NCBI RefSeq assembly: GCF_003254395.2 | Contig: NC_037647.1 | Span: 11,908,050-11,972,049 of the forward strand | Direction of reading: 5' to 3' | From: Apis mellifera | Taxonomy: Eukaryota; Arthropoda; Insecta; Hymenoptera; Apidae | Length of the DNA stretch: 64,000 nt | Translations under genes and position numbers: made by a program | The notes under the pieces: model-generated | What the model was told of the DNA's origin: nothing | The model's database searches: none | What the model saw: the letters and a program-made list of their open reading frames with translations, nothing else | In this document: in pieces, positions 48,821 to 61,073 of the stretch | Position numbering within the stretch: the first letter of the stretch is position 1 | Layout of the letters: each line of letters begins with the position of its first letter

Positions 48821-51280
48821 ATGTGGCAAGATAACGAAGTTCGATTTGATATTTCTTACAAGTAATTTTTTTTTAAATGTATTTCATATTAATTATTATT
48901 ATTATATAAATCTTATTTGATTTTTATTCATATATTATGAGTAAAAATTTAATTTATATAAATTTTTATTCATATATTATGAATAAAAATTTAATTTATA
49001 TAAATTGTACTAAAAATTAAATTAACTGAGATGTACTATTAAAATTAATATGTTATGTAAAAAATAATTTATTATATTTTATTTATAAATATTATAAAGG
49101 AATAATAATAGATATTTACGATAATTATAAATTTTTATTTTTCTACTAGTCATATGCAACTAAGATTGGGAGAATTTAATGTTGATAAACTCGATTTAAT
49201 AGAAGATACAAAAGGAAATGCAGGTGATAATGGAAGATTAATAGTGACCAATCTCAGAATTATATGGCATTCTTTGCTTCTTCCTAAAATCAATTTAAGT
49301 ATGAATCATAAATACATTAATAAACACATAAATAATTTAATATTTTTTTTATTTATAATCATTTTTATAAATATATATTTTTAAATTTATATTAAATAAA
49401 ATCTTTAAATTACATATATTTTTAATAATTAAAATCGAATTTTGTAATCTTGTAATTTATAAATATTATAAATAAAATATAAAAATATAATTATTATAGT
49501 TTATTTAGTTTATAAAATATAAATATAAATATATAGAAAAAAATAATAAATATGAAAATTTTATATAATACTAAAATATTATAAAAAATATTATAATTAA
49601 TATAAATTATGTTTTTGTTTTTTTATTATATAGGTATTGGCTACAACACCTTTATAACAGTAAATACTAAAATTATACATAGTGTTAGTATATTTTATTA
49701 AATCATTGATTCATTTTTATTTTTTAAATAACAAAAAATATTATTTTTATAGTTACAAGGAAAACACATGCAAGCTCTATATATTTTAGCTTCTTTTCGA
49801 AATTGTAGATACGAATTTTTATTCACAAATCGAGATTTAAAAAGTACACGACATTACACTTCCGTTATTGGTGTTTACAGGTATATATTTTATTCAAATA
49901 AAAATTTTTATTATTTATCACATAAGTTATTCTTTAATAAATATTCATTTAAAAAATTTGAAAATTAAAATTATTTATTAAAAACATAAAAATTTATTTA
50001 TAACATTAAATTAAATTTTATTTTATTTTTAAATAAAATTCTCATTTGCATTTTTTTTATTTTTATTTTTTAAATATTAATTTATTTTTTTAAATCCATA
50101 TATTTTGATTATATTTATCTTATTATATGTTTAAAGTATTAGACAAAAATATATTTTTTAATAAATATTTATAAAATATTTTTATATATAATAATAGCAT
50201 TATTTTGTATTAATATTACAAAAAATTTGAATTAATGTATATATTTATATTTCTATATTTATATAAATTATTTTTGATAAATTGTTATAAAATTAAGTTA
50301 AAATAAAAAATTTTAATCAAAAAATGAAAATTTATTAAAATTATGATTATCACTATTATCCAAATAAAATTTAATTATAATTATAATATAAAAAAAAACA
50401 TTACAGAGCATATATTTCATCTAAGATTTATCGAGAAATTAAATTAAGAAGTGGAATAATTAATGATAAACAATTGACTTTATTACCACAAGAAATAGTT
50501 CATTCAACACTGCAAGATATCTGGAATTTATCATTAGAACAGGTTAATTAATTATTTTTTATAATAATAATAATATATATATAAAAAATTATTAAAATAT
50601 TTTTTATTAACATTTGTATTAGGGGAATATTGGAACTTTTATCGTGACAAATATACGTTTAGTATGGTTCGCTGATGTTAATTGTCAATTTAATATATCA
50701 ATTCCTTATCTTATAATAGTAAATGTGAGTACAAATATATATTATGTATATATTAATATATAGAATTTTCTAATCAAAAATATAGTAAAAACTTTTTCAT
50801 TTCTTTTTTTTTTAAATAGATTATTATCAAAAATTCAAAGTTTGGTCCAACTTTAGTTATTAATAGTACTGAATCCAGTGGAGGATATATATTAGGATTT
50901 CAAGTTAATCCCGCTCAAAAACTTCATATCGTTTATAAAGAAATTTTAATGTTATGGAAAGCATTTGAAAAATTTCCTATTTTTGGTGTTGATTATACTT
51001 TTGAACACCAGGTAATTATATTATTTTTAAATAATTTATTGAATAAATATTATTAATTATCTATCAATTATTACAGGCTCCATTACAACAATCAAATATA
51101 GAACAATATACTGAAATACAAGATAATCAAATTGAAATTTCGAATGTATTTGGTTACTACTTTTCTGAAGGATCAAATCAAAGGAAACCAAGTTTTTCAA
51201 TTTATTTAGGTCTTGCAGCAGAAGAACCTCGAGAAGCCAGTACACTGCAAAATCTATGGGAGCTCGTGCCACAAACTTAA
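48821..51280 (+). CDS. BBS5: Bardet-Biedl syndrome 5 protein (BBSome subunit)
   Basis: BBSome subunit with two PH-like domains that bind phosphoinositides; helps traffic membrane proteins in cilia. Eight exons: 48821-48861, 49150-49298, 49634-49683, 49753-49880, 50407-50542, 50623-50724, 50820-51011 and 51077-51280; 333 aa, near the mammalian 341. Seen: MWQDNEVRFDIS start, LDLIEDTKGNAGDNGRLIVT and NLRIIWHSLLLPKINLSIGYN (PH-like 1), LRSG.I.DKQLTLLPQE, QGNIGTFIVTNIRLVWFAD and ISIPYL (PH-like 2), SKFGPTLVI, SGGYILGF, PIFGVDYTFEHQ, and a C-terminal TLQNLWELV. Every join is in frame. The first exon is short. A 42-bp tandem duplication lies in intron 1. Converges with WDTC1. Confidence 0.97.
48920..49004. 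repeat. 42-bp tandem duplication in BBS5 intron 1
   Basis: Two adjacent copies of a unit beginning TTTTTATTCATATATTATGA (48921 and 48963) differ at one base. A recent duplication. Confidence 0.88.
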
Positions 51281-52380
51281 TTGATACTATAAATGATATA
51301 CTTTAAATTCTACAAAAGTATCATTTTTTTTTACGTAAAATTTAAAAAAAAATTAATACTAATATATTTTATATATTTGCATTCTATTTAAGAATTTCAA
51401 TCAAAGATCTATATAAAATTAAAATATAAAATGAATATAAAATTTATTATTATAATAATTAAAATTAATAAAAAAATAATTAAGAAAAGAAAAATAATTA
51501 TATAAAAAAAAATTGTTTGACATTTTTACTAATTTTAATTTTTTAGGTCAGATAATTTTATAACTAAATAATTGTTATAAAAAGAATATTCATATAAAAT
51601 ATTTATAAAAAAAAAATATAGATAATAAATATATGTGTATACATATATAGTGTTCTACTAACTCTATATTTTTGAAATATTTTCGGTATTTTAAATAATA
51701 AATGAAAATGTTACATATATTAAAGATTATTATTATTTCTATACTCTTATAGAAAATTATTTTTATATTCAAAATCCAATATTCTATTGAATTTATATAA
51801 AAAAATAGATATTTCACTTAAAAAAAATAAGATTTTTTTTTATGTTTATAAACTTCTATATATTATATAGAATATTTTATATATATTATAAACTTCATCT
51901 ATAAACTTATTATTATTATATCATATAAACTTTATAACTTTTATAAATAATATTTTCATTTATTATTTGAAATAGTGAAAATAATTTAAATAATTAGAAT
52001 TTGTAGGATACAATATATATTTATACAAGATATAATGAGTTATATTATATTTTAATTATTTTAATATAACTATATTGACTTCTTAAAACTCGTTATTTCT
52101 TTAAATATTTTTTGTTAATTTTGTTTTATATAAAAAAGTCAATGATAGGAATTCCACAACTATTTAATATAACTATTTTTCTCTCATTTCAACATTTATA
52201 TTTAACACTTTACCAAATATTTTTTAGTATTTTATTTATGGAAAAGTCAACGTTTATACGGAATTGATAAAAAAATAGATAACTGGAATTAAAGCATCAG
52301 TATTCTATAATATAACACTGAATAAGTCTTTAATTGTTTAATTGCAATTTCATACCACTTTTCAGATTTCGTCTTTAAAT
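51281..52380. other. Convergent 3' region between BBS5 and WDTC1
   Basis: 1.1 kb A/T low-complexity sequence. 3' UTRs of both genes end here. No ORF or repeat family supported. Confidence 0.4.
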
Positions 52381-55300
52381 TTAACTTGGTCTACAATTTA
52401 AAGGTTGCACAATTGATTGATCTTGATTATCATCACCATCTTCATTCAGTTCAGCCTGCTGAACAGGAAATCTATATCCCATATTCATAAGCATTACTTC
52501 AAATGGGTCACTCTTCATGCGAATTTGATTTGCAGATGCAGCATCTTCTAAATTTTGAATTTCTCTTTCATTTATACTACCATCCTATATCAAATAAATT
52601 CCAATTTAATTTTTAAAATTAATGAAAAATTATATTAATATATATAAATATTATATATAAATTCTACATGATTAAATAAATATCAAACTTTCTTTTTTTA
52701 ATGAAATTTTTTAATGAATAATTTTAATAAATAATTACTATACATACTTCAGGTAAAGGACTCCATAATCTAACTACTGGATCAATGCCACTAGTAGCTA
52801 GTAAACAAGTAGATGGGTGAGGTTGAAGGCAATTCACAATGCGTTCATCACCTCTTAATACACGTATAATATTTGTAGTATTACGATCCCAAATAAAGAA
52901 AGAACCATCATCTGATCCTGCCACAATATATTGACCATTGCTTAAAGGAAAAAATTAATAATTACAAATTCAATTAAATTTTTAAAATAAAAATAATCTA
53001 ATACATTATTTTAAAATATACTTACTTTCCAAAAAAATTAGCTTCTTTTATATCAGTTGTAGTATTACAATGCCCACAAAACCTCATTTTATAATCAATT
53101 GTATTGCGTCGCCATTCTTGTTCATATTCTGATATTTGTATCATTAATTGATTCATATCAATATCTCTACCTAATTGCACAATAATTAATTATAAAAAAA
53201 ATATTTTTGATAAATTGAATATGAAAAAATTGTTGTCAGTATTTATTATTACACATATAATAACTATTAAAAATTATCAATACTTCATCATGTTATTAAA
53301 TATAAGAAGTATATATAAGATTGGTTGCTCTTCTTTTTTTTTTATGGATTTGAAAATCAGATATCAAAATTTGGGAAAAATGATTTCAGATATGGCTTTT
53401 ATAGTGATTATTTTATTGAAATTTAATATACAAGCTGTGGCACTTAAATAGAGACAGCTAATTTTACTTATGAATAATATATCTTCCTTTATAACTTATG
53501 AAAAAAATGTTCAAAACAAAGTTTCACTATTTAAAAGAGCACAGACAACAATAAAACAATAAAATAATTTTTTTTTAAATATTTTTTTAAAATTTCAAAA
53601 TAATCGCTTTTTTTTTTAAATAGAAATATATATATTTTTTAATATATCAATACAGTTATAATCATATCATCATATAATATTAATAATATCTATAATAATA
53701 TCTATAATATAATAATAATATCTATAATATTAATAAAATAAAGGTGATAAAAATCAAACAATTTTAATATTATAAAATTTAGACAATATTATAAAATTTA
53801 ATATATGGAAGATATGAAAAAAAATGCTTCACATCTTTCTTATTCTACATAAATTATTTTTTTATCTTATTCTTTATAAAATTGAAGTTAAATTGAAAAA
53901 AAAAATTAAATTAAAAAATAAATTTAATGGATTTTTATCTGAAGTAAATTAGTCATTTTTTTTATAAGAAATAATAAAATATATTAATCAATTTATTAAA
54001 AAATATACATATGCGTTTCAACAAATAAATGTTTTCTATTTTCATTTAGAAAAAAATCAATTATATCAAATTATATCCCCCTCAAAACAAAATGAATTCT
54101 ATTTGAAATTTATATAGGCTGAACCATAACTTTAAAAAAATGGTAGAAAATAGACGAAAATTTTATTAAATAAAACTAAATAGCTTCGAATTGTACAATT
54201 TCTTTATGTTAAAAACTATATGTTTATAAATTGATTCATTTTTTATTCTCTATAAAAAATATGAATTTTAAAATATAATTATATTAAAAAATAATTAGTT
54301 TAAAAGATATTTTAATTTTAGTTATAACTTAGTAATTTAATACTAACTTTATATTATGAATATAAGTGTATAACTTATTTATATATATATATAACTAATA
54401 TATATAACTGCTATATTTTGCAAGATTAAATTAATTATTTTTAATCATAAGTTTATTATTTTTCTTTAGAGAATAAAAATATATATTAATTAATACAAAA
54501 ATATACAGGTTCATTCATTAAAATAATATTGATTGTGAAATCTTTAAAATGCTTCCATTTCTAATATAAACATGCATCAAATCATAAACATGCATCATTC
54601 AAAATCATTTAAATTTGTGTAATGAAATTTTTTTCTATTTTCTATTTTCTAGTTTTTTTTTTTTATGGCTTTACGTGAAATATCTTATATATCATATCAA
54701 TCTTTCAATAGAATGTAATGAGGAAAGACATACCAGAATCTATAGCTTCTTTTATATCCATTTTTAATGCTTTACATGCAGAGTTAGATGCATATTCAGG
54801 AAATTTTTGTTGAAAGTCTTTAATTATTTTATCAGCTTCAGCTGATTGATGTAAATCAAAGAGACAACGAGCCAATCTACAAATATATATGTGTATGTAT
54901 ATATATGTACATATATATGTATACATATGTAATATATATATTACATTACACTTAATGCGTTATTATTATAAATTGTTATTATATATACCTGAAATGAGCT
55001 TTTACATGTCCAGGATCAAGAAGTAATGTCATTTGACAATCTTTAAGCGCAGCATATATATCGCCATCCCTATAAATTACATAAAATTATATGATATTCA
55101 GAAAATTTTATTTTATTAATTATAAATTAATATTATTCCTATATTTAGAAAAATAAAAAAAATGAAAATGAATATATGTTATAAATATTTTTAATTGAAA
55201 AGTAATATTATTTGATAATTTAAAAAAATTTTTAATTTTTCTATTTACTTTATTTCTTCTTTATTTTATTTACTCATTACTTTATTTTTTAAATATTTTA

Positions 55301-57643
55301 AAATATTTAAAAATTTTAAATATAGAAATAAAATTCATACCAAGTTCGTTTCATATATGCTGCAGCTCTATTAGCAAAAAGCACAGCTGCAGTAGGACAA
55401 TAACTAATTGCTTTATTGTATAAATTAATTGCCAATGTATATTTTTGTTGCTCAAAGCTTTCATTAGCCTAAAAACAAAAATAATAATAGACAAAAAGAA
55501 AAAAAATTAATTCATTTAATTATATTTTTAACATATCTAAATTTTATGAAAAACTTGAAGAAAACTTACTTGACGTTTTAATTCTTCAACATGTGGTGGC
55601 AGGATTTTAATATTTTTATTAGTAAAATCTATATCTTCATTATTCTCTATACAGCACTTTTCAAAATTTCCTATTAATAAATTTAAAAATATTTATGATT
55701 TATTTTATATATGTTGTATATGAGTATTTAAAGTATAGATTAATTTTATTTGTAATTTATAATAGATATAACATAAAATTTTTTTAATAACATTTTTATT
55801 TTAATAACATATATTATTTTTATAATTATGATAATATAAAATTTCCATAATTATAATTATGAATACATACTTGTAGAGTAACCAAAGCAAGTCTTCAAAT
55901 TCTTTGGATTATTGATATCAAATAAATAAATCTGTTCTCCACCCATGTTAACAAGAAGTTCATTTCCATCAGCACTGAAGGTTAAATATGTAGTAGTAAG
56001 ACTCCTATTACCGTCACGTTGTCGAGAATGCAGATGGCCTGCTCAATATCAAACATTAACAGTCTTTGTTAGAGTGATCATATAAAATGTAACAAAAGAG
56101 GAAAATAAGGGTAAAGGAGTCGCGTACGCTATTTCTGATCGTACGAACGAACCCGCGATAAAGTACTGTGCGCAACCCAATGGTATATTTTCATCTGGAT
56201 CACCTCCACCAGCTAGCCGTATACATACATTTCCTCTTGTCCAGTTACTATGTGGAGACGAAATAGGCACCTAATATTATAAATCATTTTTTTTTGTACT
56301 ATAAATTTATTATTTTTGTTATGAATAATATTTGCATCTAGTGATTCTTTTAGTTATTACTTAAGTTTTTGAACGTTTAATTTTAATTTTATAATTACCT
56401 GAGAAAGCTTAATCATTCTACGATCATACATTCGTATATAAGCATCATTAGCTCCAATAGCTATTAATTCAGGTTTCTTTGGATTCACAGAAATACATTT
56501 GCCCTCTGCATATCGACCAGCATGATTAACAAGATTTACTAACACACTATTACAGTCATTACTTTTGCAACTATGAGGAGCACGAATATCATATTGTAAA
56601 ATAAGACCATCTTCTGCAGCACTCCAAAAAAGAAAAGGTACAGTAGTTGCAGTAGCAATACGCTTTACGCGACCTATATGACAATTACACGAAAATATTG
56701 GTTCAAGAAGTGTAAGATCTCGAACTCGTACTTTTCCATCTCCAGCACCTGATACCAATATCCTATCATTTGATTTTGGCAGGAACTAAAGAAAAAAAGA
56801 AATAATATATTTTTTTGAGTTATTTTTAATTACAAAATTCTTTGATAAAAAGAATTAAAAAAATTTTTAAATTATAAAAATTAATATTTTAAAGTACAAC
56901 TTGAATAAATCAACAGATTAATATTTAAAATCAATATTTACCTTGACAGAAAATATATTTCCATGGTGACGTGTACGAAGTACTAATTTTTTTTCATATC
57001 GAAATGGATCCCATAATATAATATTCATATCATCAGATGCAGAAGCAAGAATTCTAAAAATATATATTGTAACTCATAAAAATAAAAATATATTAAATAT
57101 TAAATTACATTTAATTATCTCATTTTATATGAGATGATATATATTATAAATATATATTATATATAAATTATTAATAATTCTGTAAATATTTTTTATATTG
57201 CAAATCATTTATTATTTATTATATTCTTTATTTAATAAATACTTACTGTCCACTTTCATTCCATTCTAAACAATTAACACATCCTGTATGACCAACTAAT
57301 TCTTTTTCAAGTCCTAAACGGGATATTAAATTTTCTGTCACATGTAACTTTTGTGAAACTGCATATGCCACTGAATCCTATGTAAAATAATTCAAATAGA
57401 ATTAAACACACTTTATACCGGAACATAAAAACATTATTAAAAATGTTTTAATATTTTAAATATATTTAAAAATAATGTTTTGAAATTTATATTAAGAAAT
57501 ATTAATTAATAATGCATTTAAAAATAAATATATTTAATATATAGTATATATAGTATATTAAATTTTTATTAACGTACCCGTATTTCACGTTGCCGTACTA
57601 AATCCAAAACTCTGTAATCTTTATCATGTATGTTAGGAAGCAT
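52381..57643 (-). CDS. WDTC1: WD and tetratricopeptide repeats protein 1 (adipose homologue)
   Basis: WD40/TPR adaptor, in mammals a DDB1-CUL4 substrate receptor; the fly homologue Adipose controls fat storage. Thirteen exons on the minus strand: 57578-57643, 57247-57377, 56942-57053, 56399-56785, 56153-56270, 55871-56038, 55570-55670, 55341-55468, 54989-55069, 54734-54876, 53026-53170, 52748-52940 and 52381-52584; 658 aa. Seen: LGLEKELVGHTGCVNCLEWNE, SASDDMNIILWDPF, GAGDGKVRVRDL, RVKRIATA, WSAAEDGLILQYDIRA, NMGGEQIYLFD, three TPR-like units (YNKAISYCP...ANRAAAYMKR; HVKAHFRLARCL), then the C-terminal WD pair (SDDGSFFIWDRNTTNIIRVL, SGIDPVVRLWSP) and the conserved end CRPS. Intron 10 (53171-54733) is the longest. 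Intron 5 is short and partly open, so it mimics a coding extension. Confidence 0.96.
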
Positions 57644-60600
57644 TTCTATATTTATTTTATAAATCACTTATTGTACTAAAAAAATTAAATATCCTCTGAA
57701 AATCATAAGAAATTCATTATTTTTATTAATTGTATTATACGTTTACTTTTTTAATAAAAAAATGTAAATGTAATCATTTTATAAAAATAACCTCTAATAT
57801 AAAGATAGTACTACATTAAAAGTGCAATAATTATTTTCACGAACATTGGTTAAAAATACTTAACTTAAAATTAATATGATAAAATAAAATACAAAATGAT
57901 TAATAAGTCGTTACTTGTTTATGCATCATTAAAGCGTTATTGAAACGTACTCGTACTGCTGTCTTTTTACACAATACCATGAACTTAACATTACTTTTGT
58001 ACTTTATCACATCCTATCCTATAGTTAATATATGTATACACATATCTATATATACTTATTTAAATATTATATACTTCATTGTTTTTTTAAAATATAATTA
58101 AATTTTACAATTATTTTTTATCTTTTAGGACAACTGATGTGAAGATGTAACTTTCTACATAATGTCAAGCTTTGTTTCCATTTCCATTTCGTTCTATAAA
58201 TAGATATTCGTTGACTTGTAATGTTTTGATGTCTATAATAATTAAATTAATCTAAGAAAATAATCAATGTTATGTTCATATTAAATTTTCTTAATTTTAT
58301 CATTTACATAAAAATTTTTACGTATATCATTTGTTTATGAAACTTTCAATTTGGAAATATACTATATCATTTTCTAACCTAACAAAATTTATCTATTTTA
58401 TCTAATTTATAAATGCTATAATATATATACATTTGAAACTTACATATAATTTATTACATTTGATATATTTTTTACAATTATTATTATTATTTTTTTATTA
58501 TATAGTTTTAATTAATATTATCATTATATTAATATTATTAATTTTACAATTTAGACATTTTAAAGCTCTAAATATTATAAGACATTTTAAAAATATTTAA
58601 TAATATTTTAAAAATGTCTTAAATATGCTTTAAAAATGTTAAAAATTAGAAGACATTTTTTTATATACTGATATTTTAATCATGAATAGTTATTTCGTTA
58701 TAGATCGAAATTAGATTGAATTATTCGTATAGGAATTAATGAAAATTTATAAGATGAAATTTAAAACTTATCTTCATAACACATAAAGTAATTTAAAACT
58801 TAAAACATTTTGAATTAAATAAATATAAAATTAAAAATTTCAAAATTTTGCATTTTGTCTAAAAATAATATAATTATTAATTAGATTAAGAAATCTATGA
58901 GAAATGTTTAAACAAAACATAAATCTTTTATATGTTTTATACCAATCATTTTTAAGATGATGCTCGAAATCTGTCATTAAACATCTTAAAAATGACATTT
59001 AAACTCTTGGATTCAGAACTAAATTAGAGTTTTTAAAATGAAAGTTGTGATAGGGATTTTTAGAGAAATATATATAAACAATATTTATAAATAACAGCTT
59101 TTAATTATTATGAATTACTTATTATAAACTTATTAATAACAAATTAGTAATTGTAATTTATATAAATGAAATTAAGATTTATTAAAGAATTAATAAAAGA
59201 ACAAGAATTAATAAAATTTTGATAAAAAAATATAACATTTAATATAACATTAATAAATCAAAATCCAAAAAATATGAAAATAGATTAATAATTTAATTAA
59301 AATAATATTTATCGACCTAAGAATATTTAAATTTAAATTTTGATTAATTGTATTAAATAATCATTGAATTAAAATTTTATATTTTAAAATTATTCTTTTT
59401 TCATATGTTTCGTTGTAATAGTTTCATTATATCAAGGTATATCCACAATTATATTCATAATTATATTATCTTCAAGGCAAATATACAACAATACTAATAG
59501 TACATTCAAGGCAAATGCACAACAATATAATTATAAAGTTGTCCTAAAAATTCTTTTCGTTATTTGTACATACGGTTTTGGTGATCAAAATTTGAGAAGT
59601 ACAGTCTATTTTTTATTAATATTAGAATTAGGACAAGACAATTCAGTTTTCTTTTAATTTTTCACTATTGTGTATTCTAAGTTAAGTGTCCAAAGCTTTT
59701 TTGTAAAATTTACCAATTAATAATATTGGAACAAGTTACAAGTTGAATAAGCTATATTTTTGCAATTATATATTAAATAAAATAATTAGATGATTTAATG
59801 ATTTTCAATAGAAAAACTGTTTTTTTTAATATCATTAAAAGTTATTTCAAGTATTTTACAAATAAGTCAAGATTATTTTATAAAAATAGAATAGTAGAAA
59901 TTTCAGAAAGATGGAATGACATTAGGATATTAAGTGTATAAAAAGTGTCTATAAAGTGTATAAAATTTAAAAATTAAAATATATGATAAAGTATCATTGA
60001 AATATTATAAATACAATCAATTATTCTTTTGAAAAAATGAAATCATGGTAATTTAAAAAAAATAAAAAAGATTTATATTATAAAAAAAACGAAAAAATTT
60101 TTTGGAAAAATTTAGTAAAATAAAAAGAAAAAATAAATTAGAAAGCATAATGAATTAATGAATGATGATACTATTATGAATGATAAAAAAAATTAGTTAT
60201 TGAAAATAATATGGTATTGATAGTTTATTTTACCTAAATTATATTATAAACTTTAGTAAGTAAAATATAATTTTACATTATAAAGTAATGTTAAATTTGG
60301 AAATTCTTTTTTTTATTTATTGATTGCAATAATATTTGATTATGTAATTATATTTATTGATCTATTTTATATAATTATATTTGAATTTTTTATACTTGTA
60401 TTTTTGATATTTATTATGCTTCTAAAATTATTTTAAAAAATTTTGTCACAATTTTTATTATATTGTATAATCATGTTTTATATTGTATTTTATTATTAAT
60501 CTTAACAATTACATATTAATGATGCAACATTATAACAAGATCTGTGAATTGATCAAAATATAAAATAAATATTATTATATCTTTCTTTTTCATTTTTTTA

Positions 60601-61073
60601 TTATAAAATTTTTTATTATAAATTTTTTTTATTATTTCATTTATATTATTATTTTCATTTTTGTATTATTATATTTATATTATCTTTTAAAAAATATTAA
60701 AAAAAAATATTTGTAAATTAAAAAAAATCTATCAAAAAAACCAAAATTTTAATTATTTAGATATTATAATTATATCTTTGATTATATTTAAAATGATTTT
60801 ATTTTTTTAAATATAAATGATTAAAATAATATATTCTAATAATGGAATTTCTAAATATCCATGATAAAATTTAACATTACTTAAAATTTCAAGTAAATGG
60901 ATAATTTTATAATCTTTTTATGAGATAAATTAATTATAACTTATATTTATATTATTGATAATAATATGTTATAATTAAATAATATTAATAATGCATGATA
61001 TATATAATAAATACTTGTAAATTTTAATATTATATAATGTTTACAGATTTATTTTTAATAAATTTTTAAAACA
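57644..61073. promoter_or_regulatory. Divergent intergenic region between WDTC1 and BDP1
   Basis: 3.4 kb with no supported gene. 57644-58220 probably holds the WDTC1 promoter/5' UTR. The rest is A/T low complexity with a 42-base near-palindrome (58579-58620) and a 22-base direct repeat (TTCAAGGCAAAT...ACAACAATA at 59471 and 59504). The BDP1 promoter would be the right part but has no clear core element. Confidence 0.4.

Noticed and set aside
56049..56152. Coding extension after ...QYFIAG in WDTC1
   Set aside because: It is intron 5: removing it restores the conserved AGHLHSRQ...LTTTYLTFS continuation.
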